From contig NZ_JACHGF010000021.1 of assembly GCF_014202275.1 (NCBI RefSeq), forward strand, positions 1 to 46,961: a stretch of 46,961 nt of DNA. The letters run 5' to 3'. Source of the DNA: Rhabdobacter roseus (lineage in GTDB: Bacteria > Bacteroidota > Bacteroidia > Cytophagales > Spirosomataceae). A program made the position numbers and the translations under genes. Shown in pieces: positions 26,343 through 34,851 of the stretch (the stretch's first letter is position 1; each line of letters opens with the position of its first letter). The notes under the pieces are model-generated. The model worked only from the letters and a program-made list of their open reading frames with translations, ran no database searches and was not told where the DNA came from.

Positions 26343-27326
26343 CTAGTCGAAAGATTCGTAGCGCAGGCCAATCTCCCGCCGGACGTCGTCCAGGAGCTGC
26401 ATCAGATGCAGGCTGTCGTCGAGGGTCCAGAGGGTACTTTCGGTTTTTCCCGCGCGCAAGTACTCGCCCACGGCCTCGATTTCGTAAGAGTACCCCCAGG
26501 TACTTCGCTCAAAGCTAAACGTCTGGGGCTCTTCACCGTAGCGCTCCAGCGTGAGGGCCTGGCTCTCGTGCCAGCGCGGATGTACTTTGATAATCCCCTC
26601 GGTGCCGTACACGTAAGCTTCGCAGGGCGTGCGGGCCAGAAACGTACAGTCCAGAAAAGCGAAGCGCTGGCCGGGGTAGGTAAGTACCATGCCCGTGGCC
26701 GCATCGACGCCCGTAGCGCTGAAAACCGCCGAGGCCTTCAGCGACTCAGGTACCCCCAGCACCGCGTACGACCAGAACAGCGGGTAGATGCCAATGTCCA
26801 GCAGGGCCCCGCCGCCCAGCTGCGCGTTGAAAAGCCGCCCCAGCGGATCGTAAGTACCCTGAAAACCAAAGTCGGCCTTGACTCCCAGTACTTCCCCAAT
26901 GGCCCCGCTCTGGATGAGTTCGAGGGTTTTAAGCGTAGTGGGCAGAAAACGGCTCCAGAGCGCTTCCATCAGAAAGACGTTTTTTTCGCGCGCCACGCGG
27001 ACCATTTCCTTCACTTGGGGGCGGTTCATGCCAAAGGGTTTTTCGCAAAGTACCGGAATGCCCGCCTTCAGGCAGAGCAGCGTATGCTCGTGGTGCCCAA
27101 TGTGCGGCGAGGCAATGTACACCGCGTCCAGCTCCGGGCAGGTAACGAGCTCTTCGTAGGTACCATAGGCGTAGGGAGCGCCGTATTCTTGCGCAAACGG
27201 CTGCGCCCGGCTCAGGTCGCGCGAGGCGACGGCCGTAAGGCGGGCGTTAGGTACCTGGCGGAGGTCCTGGGCAAACTTGTGGGCAATGCGCCCCGGAGCC
27301 ATAATGCCCCAGCGGATTGGATTCAT
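26343..27326 (-). CDS. Gfo/Idh/MocA-family NAD(P)-dependent oxidoreductase
   Basis: 327 residues with a Rossmann domain (RWGIMAPGRIAHKFAQDLRQV) and the family's EKP motif (AGIPVLCEKPFGMNRPQVKEMV) near residue 96. The C-terminal alpha-beta domain begins near KADFGFQGTYDPLGRLFN, with GGGALLDIGIYPLFWSYAVLG. The sequence resembles the dimeric dihydrodiol dehydrogenase / D-xylose dehydrogenase branch, so a sugar or diol substrate is likely, but the exact one cannot be read from the sequence. No signal peptide. It is 81 bases upstream of purM in the same direction and could share a transcript. Confidence 0.9.
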   Translation of the reverse strand: MNPIRWGIMAPGRIAHKFAQDLRQVPNARLTAVASRDLSRAQPFAQEYGAPYAYGTYEELVTCPELDAVYIASPHIGHHEHTLLCLKAGIPVLCEKPFGMNRPQVKEMVRVAREKNVFLMEALWSRFLPTTLKTLELIQSGAIGEVLGVKADFGFQGTYDPLGRLFNAQLGGGALLDIGIYPLFWSYAVLGVPESLKASAVFSATGVDAATGMVLTYPGQRFAFLDCTFLARTPCEAYVYGTEGIIKVHPRWHESQALTLERYGEEPQTFSFERSTWGYSYEIEAVGEYLRAGKTESTLWTLDDSLHLMQLLDDVRREIGLRYESFD

Positions 27327-27425
27327 AGAAGGATTTAGGTTGTTTAATTGATAGGATTGAAAGTAGCGCAGAAAATGGCTTTATAGCAAAGAAGTATCTT
27401 AAGTTTTTGCGGGATATTCTATGGC

Positions 27426-27451
27426 GATTTGCAATTCGCGAATTGCAAATC
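27426..27451. repeat. Perfect 26-bp palindrome (REP-like or operator)
   Basis: Each half is GATTTGCAATTCG and its exact reverse complement, with no loop. It lies between the Gfo/Idh oxidoreductase gene and the folK stop. On the minus strand it is not followed by a T-tract, so an ordinary terminator is unlikely. A palindromic intergenic repeat or a regulator site for the oxidoreductase gene are the alternatives. Confidence 0.55.
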
Positions 27452-27467
27452 CCTACCACCCGTAGGC

Positions 27468-27956
27468 TTAGCTCGACTCCCAACGCACCACCTCGCCTGC
27501 ATCCGGGCATTCGGCCAGGAGCTGCGCGTTGGTTTTTTGAAAAACGGGATGCACAAAATCCGGCGCCAGCTCAGCCACAGGTACCAGCACGAAGCGCCGC
27601 TCGTGCAGACGCGGGTGCGGTACCGTGAGGCGGGCGCTATCAAGTACCTTCGTGCCGAAGTACAGAATATCGACGTCGAGGTGGCGGGCCCCCCAGCGCT
27701 CGTAGCGCACCCGTCCGAGTTCATGCTCGATGTCCAGGATCAGCCGAAGTACCTCCTCGGGGGCTAGGTCCGTAAGTACCTCAAGTGCCTGGTTCAGGAA
27801 AGCGGGCTGGTCGGTGATGCCCCAGGGAGCGGTCTCGTACAGGGCCGATGTCCGTCGAAGAGCCCCGACGCGCAGGTCAATTTGCTCACGCGCGGCTTGA
27901 AGCTGCGCGGGCCGATCGCCCAGGTTAGAGCCCAACAGCAAGTATAGGGTAGTCAA
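27468..27956 (-). CDS. folK: 2-amino-4-hydroxy-6-hydroxymethyldihydropteridine pyrophosphokinase
   Basis: Transfers pyrophosphate from ATP to the pterin alcohol in folate synthesis. Family motifs: YLLLGSNLGDRPAQLQAAREQI at the start, TSALYETAPWGITDQPAFLNQALEV, and the substrate/Mg site ELGRVRYERWGARHLDVDILYFG followed by LTVPHPRLHERRFVLVPVAELAP. No ATG fits: the open frame reaches 28076, but its first 40 residues have no similarity. I place the start at the TTG at 27956 (giving MTTLYLLLGSN, 162 residues). The downstream 3' end faces the 26-bp palindrome. Confidence 0.9.
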   Translation of the reverse strand: MTTLYLLLGSNLGDRPAQLQAAREQIDLRVGALRRTSALYETAPWGITDQPAFLNQALEVLTDLAPEEVLRLILDIEHELGRVRYERWGARHLDVDILYFGTKVLDSARLTVPHPRLHERRFVLVPVAELAPDFVHPVFQKTNAQLLAECPDAGEVVRWESS

Positions 27957-28116
27957 AAGAAAAGTAGTTTGGATATAAAACAAGGACCGAAAGTCAGCAA
28001 ATTTAGGCGTAATACCAAAGCGAACCGTTTGTAAGCAGGAGGTACTTTCACGAGGTGGAACACGGTATTTTTCCAAAAAGACTTTCTGGCCAGGAATACG
28101 AAAGGCGGGCTTTTCG

Positions 28117-28148
28117 TTGAGAGAATAGTCCTAAAAATCGTAAATTCG
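28117..28148 (+). promoter_or_regulatory. Candidate recQ promoter
   Basis: TTG (28117-28119), a 21-base spacer and TAAATTCG (28141-28148), one mismatch from TAnnTTTG. Transcription would begin near 28155, about 40 bases before the recQ ATG. It lies in the 238-base divergent gap between folK and recQ, in which nothing else is recognised. Confidence 0.5.
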
Positions 28149-28194
28149 TATTTTTTAAAGAAAACTCCCGGCGAAAACCGCCCTACTTTACACC

Positions 28195-30336
28195 ATGTCG
28201 CTTTCCAAAGAACAAGCCCTCAAACAGTACTTCGGCTACGATAGCTTCCGGCCCCAACAGGCCGAAATCATAGATACCGTGCTTCGGGGCGACGATTGCC
28301 TGGTACTGATGCCTACGGGCGGGGGTAAATCCATTTGTTACCAGCTCCCGGCCATTTTGAACGACGGCCTGACGATCGTCGTTTCGCCGCTCATTGCGCT
28401 CATGAAAGACCAGGTGGAAGCCCTGCGCGTCAACGGCGTCAAGGCCGCCTACCTCAACTCCTCCCTGTCGCGCAGTGAGGAAGATTCGGTACTTTGGCAA
28501 GTAAAGCTGGGCGAGCTGAAGCTCCTCTACATTGCGCCCGAACGGCTTTTTTCGGGGGGTACTTTTGATTTGCTTCGCGAGTGGAACGTGCGCCTGTTTG
28601 CCATCGACGAGTCGCACTGTATTTCGTCCTGGGGGCACGACTTCCGTCCCGAGTACCGCCAGCTCACGGTGCTGAAAACGCGCTTTCCGCAGGTACCCGT
28701 CGTGGCTCTTACCGCCACCGCCGACCGCGTCACGCGGCGCGACATCATGAAGCAACTGGGCATCAGCCACGCACCTACGTTTGAGTCGGGTTTCGACCGG
28801 CCCAACCTCAGCCTGACGGTACTTCCCGGCCAGAAACGCTTGCAGCAGATCAAGGATTTTCTGGCGCGGCACGACGGCCAGCCGGGGATCATCTACTGCC
28901 TGAGCCGCAAAGGGACCGAAACCCTGGCCGCCAGCCTACAGGGCGCGGGCTACGCCGCCGAATATTACCACGCCGGCCTCCCCTCCGAACGCCGCTCGCG
29001 GGTGCAGGAGCAATTCCTAAAAGACGACATCCAGATCATCGTGGCCACGATTGCCTTCGGGATGGGCATTGATAAATCAAACGTGCGCTGGGTGATACAC
29101 TACAACCTACCTTCCAACGTCGAGAGCTTTTACCAGGAAATTGGCCGCGCCGGGCGTGACGGCGAACCTGCCGATACGGTGCTATTTTACAGCTACTCGG
29201 ACATCGTGACCCGCCAGGACATGATTGGCAAGTCGGAGCAGTCCGAGGAGCAGAAACAACTCCTCTATGCCAAGCTCAACCGCATGAAGCAATACGCCGA
29301 GGCGGACATGTGTCGGCGGCGGATTCTGCTCAGCTACTTCAACGAAGAAGTAGTGCAAGACTGCGGTAACTGCGACGTGTGCCGGAACCCCCGCACGCGT
29401 TTCGACGGCACGGTTATTGCCCAGAAGGCGCTTTCGGCCATTGCGCGCACCAAAGAGAGCGTCGCGATGGGGATGCTTATCGACATCCTGCGGGGTAGCC
29501 GCAACCGCAACGTACTCCAGCACGGCTACGACCGCCTGCCTACCTTCGGCGTGGGCCACGACCTGCGCGGCGAGGAGTGGGGCGAGTACCTGGGCCAGCT
29601 TCTCAACTCGGGCGTGATGGACATCGCCTACGACGAAGCCCACGCCTTTAAGCTTAATCCGCTGAGCCGAAAGGTACTTCGGGGTGAGCACGCCGTGGAG
29701 CTGGTGAAATTTATCCCGCTGGCCGAGCGTAAGGCGCGCGAGGAGGCGCTTTTGCCCAAAGAAAAACCCAAGCAGGAGGTCATCCGCGATGCGCTCTTCG
29801 AGCAGCTGCGCCTGCTGCGTAAACAGCTCGCCGACTCGCTCAATGTACCTCCTTACGTGGTATTTAGCGACGCCACCCTGTCCGAAATGGCGCAGAAACG
29901 TCCCATCTCCGAGGCCCAGATGAAAGCCATCTCGGGCGTGGGGGCCGAGAAGTACCGCCGCTACGGGGATCTTTTCGTGAAAGAAATTGTGTCTTTTGCC
30001 AAAGAAAATACCAAGCCCGGTACCCGCGTAGTGAAGGGCATGACCTACCTCCAGACCCACGAGCTCTACCAACAAGGCTACCCGCTGGACGAAATCGCTC
30101 AGCAGCGCGGGCTCACCAGCTCCACGGTGGTGTCGCACCTGGTGAAGCTCCGCGAAGAGGGCCACGACATCAACCTGCGATCGCTGATCTCAGACAAAGC
30201 CTACGAGGCCATTCGGGAAGGAATGCGGGAGATGAATTTCCAGAAGGGCGACCCGCTCGTGCCGCTCTTCGAGCACCTGGGCGAGCGCTACGACTACGGG
30301 CAGCTGCGCCTGGCGCAAGCCATCTGGGAAGGGTAG
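28195..30336 (+). CDS. recQ: ATP-dependent DNA helicase RecQ
   Basis: A 3'-5' helicase of recombination and repair. 713 residues. Walker A TGGGKS is at 41-46, the DEAH-box variant DESH at 138-141 followed by CISSWGHDFRPEY, and motif VI reads QEIGRAGRDGEP. The zinc-binding RQC part shows the four cysteines in MCRRRILLSYFNEE...CGNCDVC. A winged-helix section follows, then the HRDC domain (LFEQLRLLRKQLADSLNVPPYVVFSD) near 530-600. The last 110 residues form an extra helix-turn-helix-like domain (LDEIAQQRGLTSSTVVSHLVKL) as in many Bacteroidota RecQ proteins. Convergent with the DUF6454 gene 21 bases away. Confidence 0.96.
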   Translation: MSLSKEQALKQYFGYDSFRPQQAEIIDTVLRGDDCLVLMPTGGGKSICYQLPAILNDGLTIVVSPLIALMKDQVEALRVNGVKAAYLNSSLSRSEEDSVLWQVKLGELKLLYIAPERLFSGGTFDLLREWNVRLFAIDESHCISSWGHDFRPEYRQLTVLKTRFPQVPVVALTATADRVTRRDIMKQLGISHAPTFESGFDRPNLSLTVLPGQKRLQQIKDFLARHDGQPGIIYCLSRKGTETLAASLQGAGYAAEYYHAGLPSERRSRVQEQFLKDDIQIIVATIAFGMGIDKSNVRWVIHYNLPSNVESFYQEIGRAGRDGEPADTVLFYSYSDIVTRQDMIGKSEQSEEQKQLLYAKLNRMKQYAEADMCRRRILLSYFNEEVVQDCGNCDVCRNPRTRFDGTVIAQKALSAIARTKESVAMGMLIDILRGSRNRNVLQHGYDRLPTFGVGHDLRGEEWGEYLGQLLNSGVMDIAYDEAHAFKLNPLSRKVLRGEHAVELVKFIPLAERKAREEALLPKEKPKQEVIRDALFEQLRLLRKQLADSLNVPPYVVFSDATLSEMAQKRPISEAQMKAISGVGAEKYRRYGDLFVKEIVSFAKENTKPGTRVVKGMTYLQTHELYQQGYPLDEIAQQRGLTSSTVVSHLVKLREEGHDINLRSLISDKAYEAIREGMREMNFQKGDPLVPLFEHLGERYDYGQLRLAQAIWEG

Positions 30337-30357
30337 TTGGCTGCTTCCGTAAAGTAC

Positions 30358-31248
30358 CTATTCAATAACGGCCTCGTACACGTAAAGCGTCGAAGCCGCG
30401 TCGTCGTCGGGGACAAAGTACCCCCGCAGGCCGTGCGCGGTGGCCTCGACCCAGAACGGGTTGTTGGTCATGGGCGCGCCCGTGGGCGACCAGAGCGGCA
30501 CAGGTACCTGATGCACCGGCCGGTGGTCGAGCAGGCTCACGAGCTCGAGCCCGCCCAGCCGAAACGCCGGGGCATTGGCCGGGCCGGGGTAGTTTTTGAG
30601 GCCGCCGCACAGCATCAGGTGGTTGCCCAGGTAGTGGCAGTCCTGATAGTCGATGTAAAAGGCCGGATTAGGTACCCGCAGAGGTACTTTTTGGGGCTCA
30701 TTCAGCGACCATTGGTAAAAATCACGCGAGCCCCAGCTGACGCCGTGCAGGGTGTGGGCGTCGATGTGGTGTACGAGGCCACCCAGGTGGTCGTCGTGCC
30801 GAAGTACCTCTTCGGCAACTAGAGTAGCCGGGTCCACCCGGTATAGGACGGAGCGGCTGCGCGGGCGGTATTCGGCCACGGGCACCCACAGGTACCTTCC
30901 GTCGTAGTCGATGCCGCCGGGGTGGTAGAGGGTACTTTCGCCCAGCGTTTGCTGCGCCAGTAGTTTTCCTTCCGCGTCAAATTTGAACAAGTACCCTATG
31001 CCTTCACCCGGACTACCCTCGGCGGGTTTCTGAAGTACCTGCACCGACGACAGGTAGAAGTCCGGGCCAATCTTGACCATGCCCTGCGGGTGGTAGGTCG
31101 GGAAGCGCAGCGGAACGGACGCGACGAGCGTCCAGGGCGTATCGGGCCGCAGCTTTTTTATTTTCGCGATGAGGACATCCGGCGTAGCGGGCTGGGCTTG
31201 TCCACTTATATGTATTAGCAGCAGTAACAGCCAGGTACATTTTTTCAT
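30358..31248 (-). CDS. Secreted DUF6454-like protein (probable beta-propeller)
   Basis: 296 residues with a short signal peptide (MKKCTWLLLLLIHISGQAQ). The rest has repeated beta-strand patterns with Tyr/Trp/Gly (STLYHPGGIDYDGRYLWVPVAEYRPRS, HHIDAHTLHGVSWGSRDFYQWSL, DCHYLGNHLMLCGGLKN), suggesting a propeller fold. It looks like the DUF6454 family, whose role is not known. Several His/Asp clusters could bind metal but no recognised active site is visible. It stands alone on the minus strand, convergent with recQ and divergent from the next gene. Confidence 0.75.
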   Translation of the reverse strand: MKKCTWLLLLLIHISGQAQPATPDVLIAKIKKLRPDTPWTLVASVPLRFPTYHPQGMVKIGPDFYLSSVQVLQKPAEGSPGEGIGYLFKFDAEGKLLAQQTLGESTLYHPGGIDYDGRYLWVPVAEYRPRSRSVLYRVDPATLVAEEVLRHDDHLGGLVHHIDAHTLHGVSWGSRDFYQWSLNEPQKVPLRVPNPAFYIDYQDCHYLGNHLMLCGGLKNYPGPANAPAFRLGGLELVSLLDHRPVHQVPVPLWSPTGAPMTNNPFWVEATAHGLRGYFVPDDDAASTLYVYEAVIE

Positions 31249-31369
31249 GAGGAGGTACTTTGGGTAAAGTACTTCCTAAAGCACCGGCCCAGAGGTACTT
31301 TACTTAGAGATCAAGCAAGCAAATGAATGGTTTTTTGTATTTTTGTTTACTCACTTCAAAACCACACCC

Positions 31370-31909
31370 ATGCATTTTCCCCCCATAAAGCTATTCAGCT
31401 CCCTGTTATTACTATTTTTCGCCCAACTAAGCTGGGCGAAAACGTGGCAGCCTCAATTTGTGCCGCTCAAAGTGCTTCCCTATCCAGATTATCATTATGA
31501 TTTACCCGATTACCTTGCCCAATATACCTATACTTTCTACGAACGCCAGAGGTCGTGTCAGGCCGATTATGGCTTTTTCTATTTTCGGGTAAATGGGAAA
31601 GGAAAAGTAGACAGCATCCGCGTAGAGGGTATTTTGGGATCAGAAGTGACGGATCAGATTAAGAAAAATATTTATGCTACCGAAGGTCATTGGTTTTTGC
31701 CCCAAGGTACCAAGCCCGAAGCAACCTGCTGGTTTATTTTTCTGTACGGAGCTTTTGGCCGACAAAAAAACTGCTCTGAAGAGCAAAATAGGCTGTTTAA
31801 AGTACTGAGCGATTACCGTAATGCGTATAGCACGCTGAGCAAACGGACAGAAACGCCACGCGGTATACTCCTTCGTCCCTATTGGCGCGACCCCATGGCT
31901 GAGAAATAA
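31370..31909 (+). CDS. Secreted protein of unknown function (TonB C-terminal-like segment)
   Basis: 179 residues from the ATG at 31370 (MHFPPIKLFSSLLLLFFAQLSWAK, a signal peptide). The middle part, FYFRVNGKGKVDSIRVEGILGSEVTDQIKKNIYATEGHWFLP, resembles the beta-alpha-beta core of TonB C-terminal domains (xVNxxGxVxxVxV...), but the match is partial and there is no membrane anchor or proline-rich linker. The base composition is more AT-rich and has fewer GGTAC motifs than its neighbours, which may reflect a recent arrival. A -7-like TATTTTTG is at 31338-31345 with no TTG at -33. Confidence 0.6.
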   Translation: MHFPPIKLFSSLLLLFFAQLSWAKTWQPQFVPLKVLPYPDYHYDLPDYLAQYTYTFYERQRSCQADYGFFYFRVNGKGKVDSIRVEGILGSEVTDQIKKNIYATEGHWFLPQGTKPEATCWFIFLYGAFGRQKNCSEEQNRLFKVLSDYRNAYSTLSKRTETPRGILLRPYWRDPMAEK

Positions 31910-31995
31910 ACAAGCGATGGGCAAAAGAGGACGCTTTGACGCCTAACGCATCCGGGTAGATTCGGACCTTTTAAGGCTTCCTTTTAGAAAAATCC

Positions 31996-33750
31996 ATGAT
32001 TCGATTTCTCAAGTACCTTTTCAGCCTAGTCCTTTTTAATGTGGCTCAGGCCCAGAGCCCATCCGACGCCATTCGGCTCAATCAGGTTGGTTTTTACCCG
32101 GCGGCGCCCAAAGTAGCGGTGATGGTGAATGCCCCGGTGGGTGAGTTTGTCCTAAAATCTAAAAAGGACAATAAGGTCGTTTTTAAAGGCAAACTCAGCG
32201 AAAGTACCCGCTCGCCGTTCTCGGAAAAAACCACCCGCGTTGCTGATTTCTCGGCCTTCCAAAAAGCAGGTAACTACTACCTGGAAGTACCAAGTACCCC
32301 GGACGGAAGTACCTCCTACCCTTTTGAGATTAAAGAAAAGGTACATGAGGGCGCTGCGAAGGCGTCTATCAAAGGCTTTTACTACCAGCGGTTGGGTATT
32401 CCGCTGGACGAAAAGTACGCCGGAAAGTGGGCGCGCCCCGCCGGGCACCCCGACACGCAGGTACTGGTACATCCCTCGGCGGCCTCGGCCGAGCGCCCCG
32501 CCGGAACGGTACTTTCGAGCCCGTTGGGCTGGTACGACGCCGGTGATTACAACAAGTACATTGTCAATTCGGGCATTACGATGGGTACTTTGCTGTCGGC
32601 CTACGAAGATTTTTCCCGGTATTACGATAAACTAAATCTGAATATTCCCGAAAGTACCAACCAGGTACCTGACCTGCTCGACGAGGTACTTTGGAACCTG
32701 CGCTGGATGCTTACCATGCAAGACCCGCACGACGGCGGCGTGTACCACAAGCTCACCAACGCCTCCTTCGACGGCATGGTGATGCCGCACCAGGCCACCA
32801 AGCCCCGCTACGTGGTGCAGAAAAGTACCGCCGCCGCGCTCGACTTCGCCGCCGTGCTGGCGCAGGCGGCGCGGGTATACCGGCCTTTTGACCAGGCACT
32901 TCCCGGCCTGGCCGATTCTTGTTTGCTGGCAGCGAAGCAAGCATGGACCTGGGCGCAAAAGTACCCCAACGTGCTGTACGACCAGGCCGCGATCAACAAG
33001 GAATTTGATCCTGACATCGCTACGGGTACCTACGGCGACCGCCACGTGGCCGACGAGTTTATCTGGGCCGCTTCGGAGCTGTACCTCACTACGCGCGACG
33101 ACGCCTACTACCGGGCCGTCAATCTATTTCCCGATGAAAACATGCCCCTGCCCGCCTGGCCGCAGGTGCGGCTGCTGGGGTACTACTCGCTGCTGCGCTT
33201 CCGGGATAAACTCACGCCCGTGGCCCAAAAAGACGTGGCCGAGCTTCAAAAGCGGATGATCCAATTCGCCGATCAACTGCTGGAAGGTACCTCTACGCAT
33301 TTTTTACGCACGGTAATGGGCCACAAAGCATCTGACTTTGCCTGGGGCAGTAGCTCCGTAGCCGCCAACCAGGGCATTGTGCTCGTGCAGGCCTATCGAC
33401 TTACGCAGCAGCCCAAGTACCTCCAAGGGGCACTTAGTAACCTGGACTACCTGCTGGGCCGCAACGGCACGGGCTATAGCTTCCTAACGGGCTTTGGCGG
33501 CAAGCAGGTTATGCACCCGCACCACCGCCCCTCCGTGGCCGACGGCCTCGCCGAGCCGGTACCGGGGCTGCTCTCGGGCGGGCCGAATCCGGGCAAGCAG
33601 GATAAATGTACCACCTACACCTCCGACGTGCCCGACGAAGCCTTCACCGACGACGACTGCTCCTACGCTTCCAATGAAATCGCCATCAACTGGAATGCCC
33701 CCTTCGTGTACCTGGCGGGGGCTCTAGAGGCCATTTCGTTCAAAAAGTAA
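31996..33750 (+). CDS. Glycoside hydrolase family 9 (endoglucanase-type) protein
   Basis: 584 residues. Signal peptide (MIRFLKYLFSLVLFNVAQAQ), then the N-terminal cellulase Ig-like domain (IRLNQVGFYPAAPKVAVMV...NYYLEV) to about residue 115, then the GH9 (alpha/alpha)6 barrel. The catalytic-base region reads LGWYDAGDYNKYIVNSG with both Asp residues, the late His motif reads MHPHHRPSVADG, and the general-acid Glu lies in YASNEIAINWNAPFVYLAG. All expected catalytic residues are thus present. The substrate is probably a beta-1,4-glucan or another beta-glucan, acting outside the cell or in the periplasm. No carbohydrate-binding module or type IX sorting tail is visible, and no SusCD pair is adjacent. 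Confidence 0.93.
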   Translation: MIRFLKYLFSLVLFNVAQAQSPSDAIRLNQVGFYPAAPKVAVMVNAPVGEFVLKSKKDNKVVFKGKLSESTRSPFSEKTTRVADFSAFQKAGNYYLEVPSTPDGSTSYPFEIKEKVHEGAAKASIKGFYYQRLGIPLDEKYAGKWARPAGHPDTQVLVHPSAASAERPAGTVLSSPLGWYDAGDYNKYIVNSGITMGTLLSAYEDFSRYYDKLNLNIPESTNQVPDLLDEVLWNLRWMLTMQDPHDGGVYHKLTNASFDGMVMPHQATKPRYVVQKSTAAALDFAAVLAQAARVYRPFDQALPGLADSCLLAAKQAWTWAQKYPNVLYDQAAINKEFDPDIATGTYGDRHVADEFIWAASELYLTTRDDAYYRAVNLFPDENMPLPAWPQVRLLGYYSLLRFRDKLTPVAQKDVAELQKRMIQFADQLLEGTSTHFLRTVMGHKASDFAWGSSSVAANQGIVLVQAYRLTQQPKYLQGALSNLDYLLGRNGTGYSFLTGFGGKQVMHPHHRPSVADGLAEPVPGLLSGGPNPGKQDKCTTYTSDVPDEAFTDDDCSYASNEIAINWNAPFVYLAGALEAISFKK

Positions 33751-33837
33751 AAGAAAGAACCGTTTTTTGGGTACCTGCGCCAACCCCGAAGGGTACTTTG
33801 GGTGTTAAGAATTTACACCAAGAATGATTTTTTCATC

Positions 33838-34692
33838 ATGCGAACCATCAAGCAAATCCATACGGCCCGCTACGCGCCCATCAGTGATCTGATCACGTAC
33901 TCGGCGCTACCGTCGGCTACGGTCGATTACCTGGACCCGTTTCTGTTTCTGAACCACCACGGCCTGCAAAAGTACCCCGCCCGCAACAACGGCCTGCCCT
34001 TCGGGCCGCACCCGCACCGCGGGATGGAGACGGTCACGTTTATTCTGGAGGGCGATATCGCCCATAAGGATTCCGGCGGCCACGCGAGCGTGATGACGGC
34101 CGGGGGCGTGCAGTGGATGACGGCCGGGAGCGGGTTGATCCACGCGGAGGTGTCGTCCGACGAGTTTAAGAAAACGGGTGGCGACCTGGAAATCCTGCAG
34201 CTGTGGATCAACCTACCCGCCGCGCTAAAAATGACAAAACCAGCCTACAAAGGCCTTCAGCGGGAAGACATCCCCAGCCTGACGCTGGACGAAGGAAAGG
34301 TGACGCTGAATTTGATATCGGGTACGTGGGAAGGTACCTCGGGGCCCTTTGAAACGCTGACGGATGTCTTCATGAGTACGCTGTACCTGCGGCCGGGCGG
34401 TACTTTTGAGGCCCAGGTACCCGCCGAGCGTACCATTTTTCTTTACGTAGTACGGGGAAAAGTTGTGATAAACGGTACCGACGCGCAGGCGCTCCACCTG
34501 GTGGAGTTTGGCTACGACGAAGACGAACTACGGATAGAAGCTTCGGAAGACAGCGTGCTGCTGTTCGGCCACGCCAAACCCTTCGAGGAGCCCGTAGTAG
34601 CGCAGGGGCCCTTTGTGATGAATACCCAGGAAGAAATCATCGAAGCTTACAGCGACTACCGCGCCGGGAAGTTTGGTACCTGGCGTGGGTAA
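33838..34692 (+). CDS. Pirin-family cupin protein
   Basis: 284 residues from the ATG at 33838 (MRTIKQIHTARYAPISD); an upstream in-frame start at 33802 is less likely. The N-terminal cupin holds the metal site HPHRGMETVTFILEG, with a further His and Glu in SGLIHAEVSSDEF (His-x-His ... His, Glu), where pirins bind Fe or another metal. The C-terminal cupin is degenerate. Some bacterial pirins have quercetinase activity or bind regulators; which applies here cannot be told. It lies 87 bases after the GH9 gene in the same direction. Confidence 0.9.
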   Translation: MRTIKQIHTARYAPISDLITYSALPSATVDYLDPFLFLNHHGLQKYPARNNGLPFGPHPHRGMETVTFILEGDIAHKDSGGHASVMTAGGVQWMTAGSGLIHAEVSSDEFKKTGGDLEILQLWINLPAALKMTKPAYKGLQREDIPSLTLDEGKVTLNLISGTWEGTSGPFETLTDVFMSTLYLRPGGTFEAQVPAERTIFLYVVRGKVVINGTDAQALHLVEFGYDEDELRIEASEDSVLLFGHAKPFEEPVVAQGPFVMNTQEEIIEAYSDYRAGKFGTWRG

Positions 34693-34791
34693 AGGTACCT
34701 AGCACTCGCCTCCATTTGTAATCAAACGCTCGCCCAGATTTATAATCGGCGGCGGATTCACGTAGCGTTTTTAACGCCTAACACATCACGC

Positions 34792-34829
34792 AAAAAGCCG
34801 CCCGAAGTACTTAGCTCGGGCGGCTTTTT
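34792..34829. terminator. Bidirectional terminator between pirin and gcvP
   Basis: Fourteen-base perfect stem AAAAAGCCGCCCGA (34792-34805) and TCGGGCGGCTTTTT (34816-34829), with the 10-base loop AGTACTTAGC. The stem has A-rich and T-rich ends on both sides, so it can stop transcription in both directions between the convergent pirin (+) and gcvP (-) genes. Confidence 0.85.
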
Positions 34830-34851
34830 GGTATGTATTCGTTCAAAAAAA

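Noticed and set aside
30337-30822. 161-residue plus-strand ORF after recQ
   Set aside because: It is the opposite-strand shadow of the DUF6454 gene, which has a signal peptide and protein-like composition.
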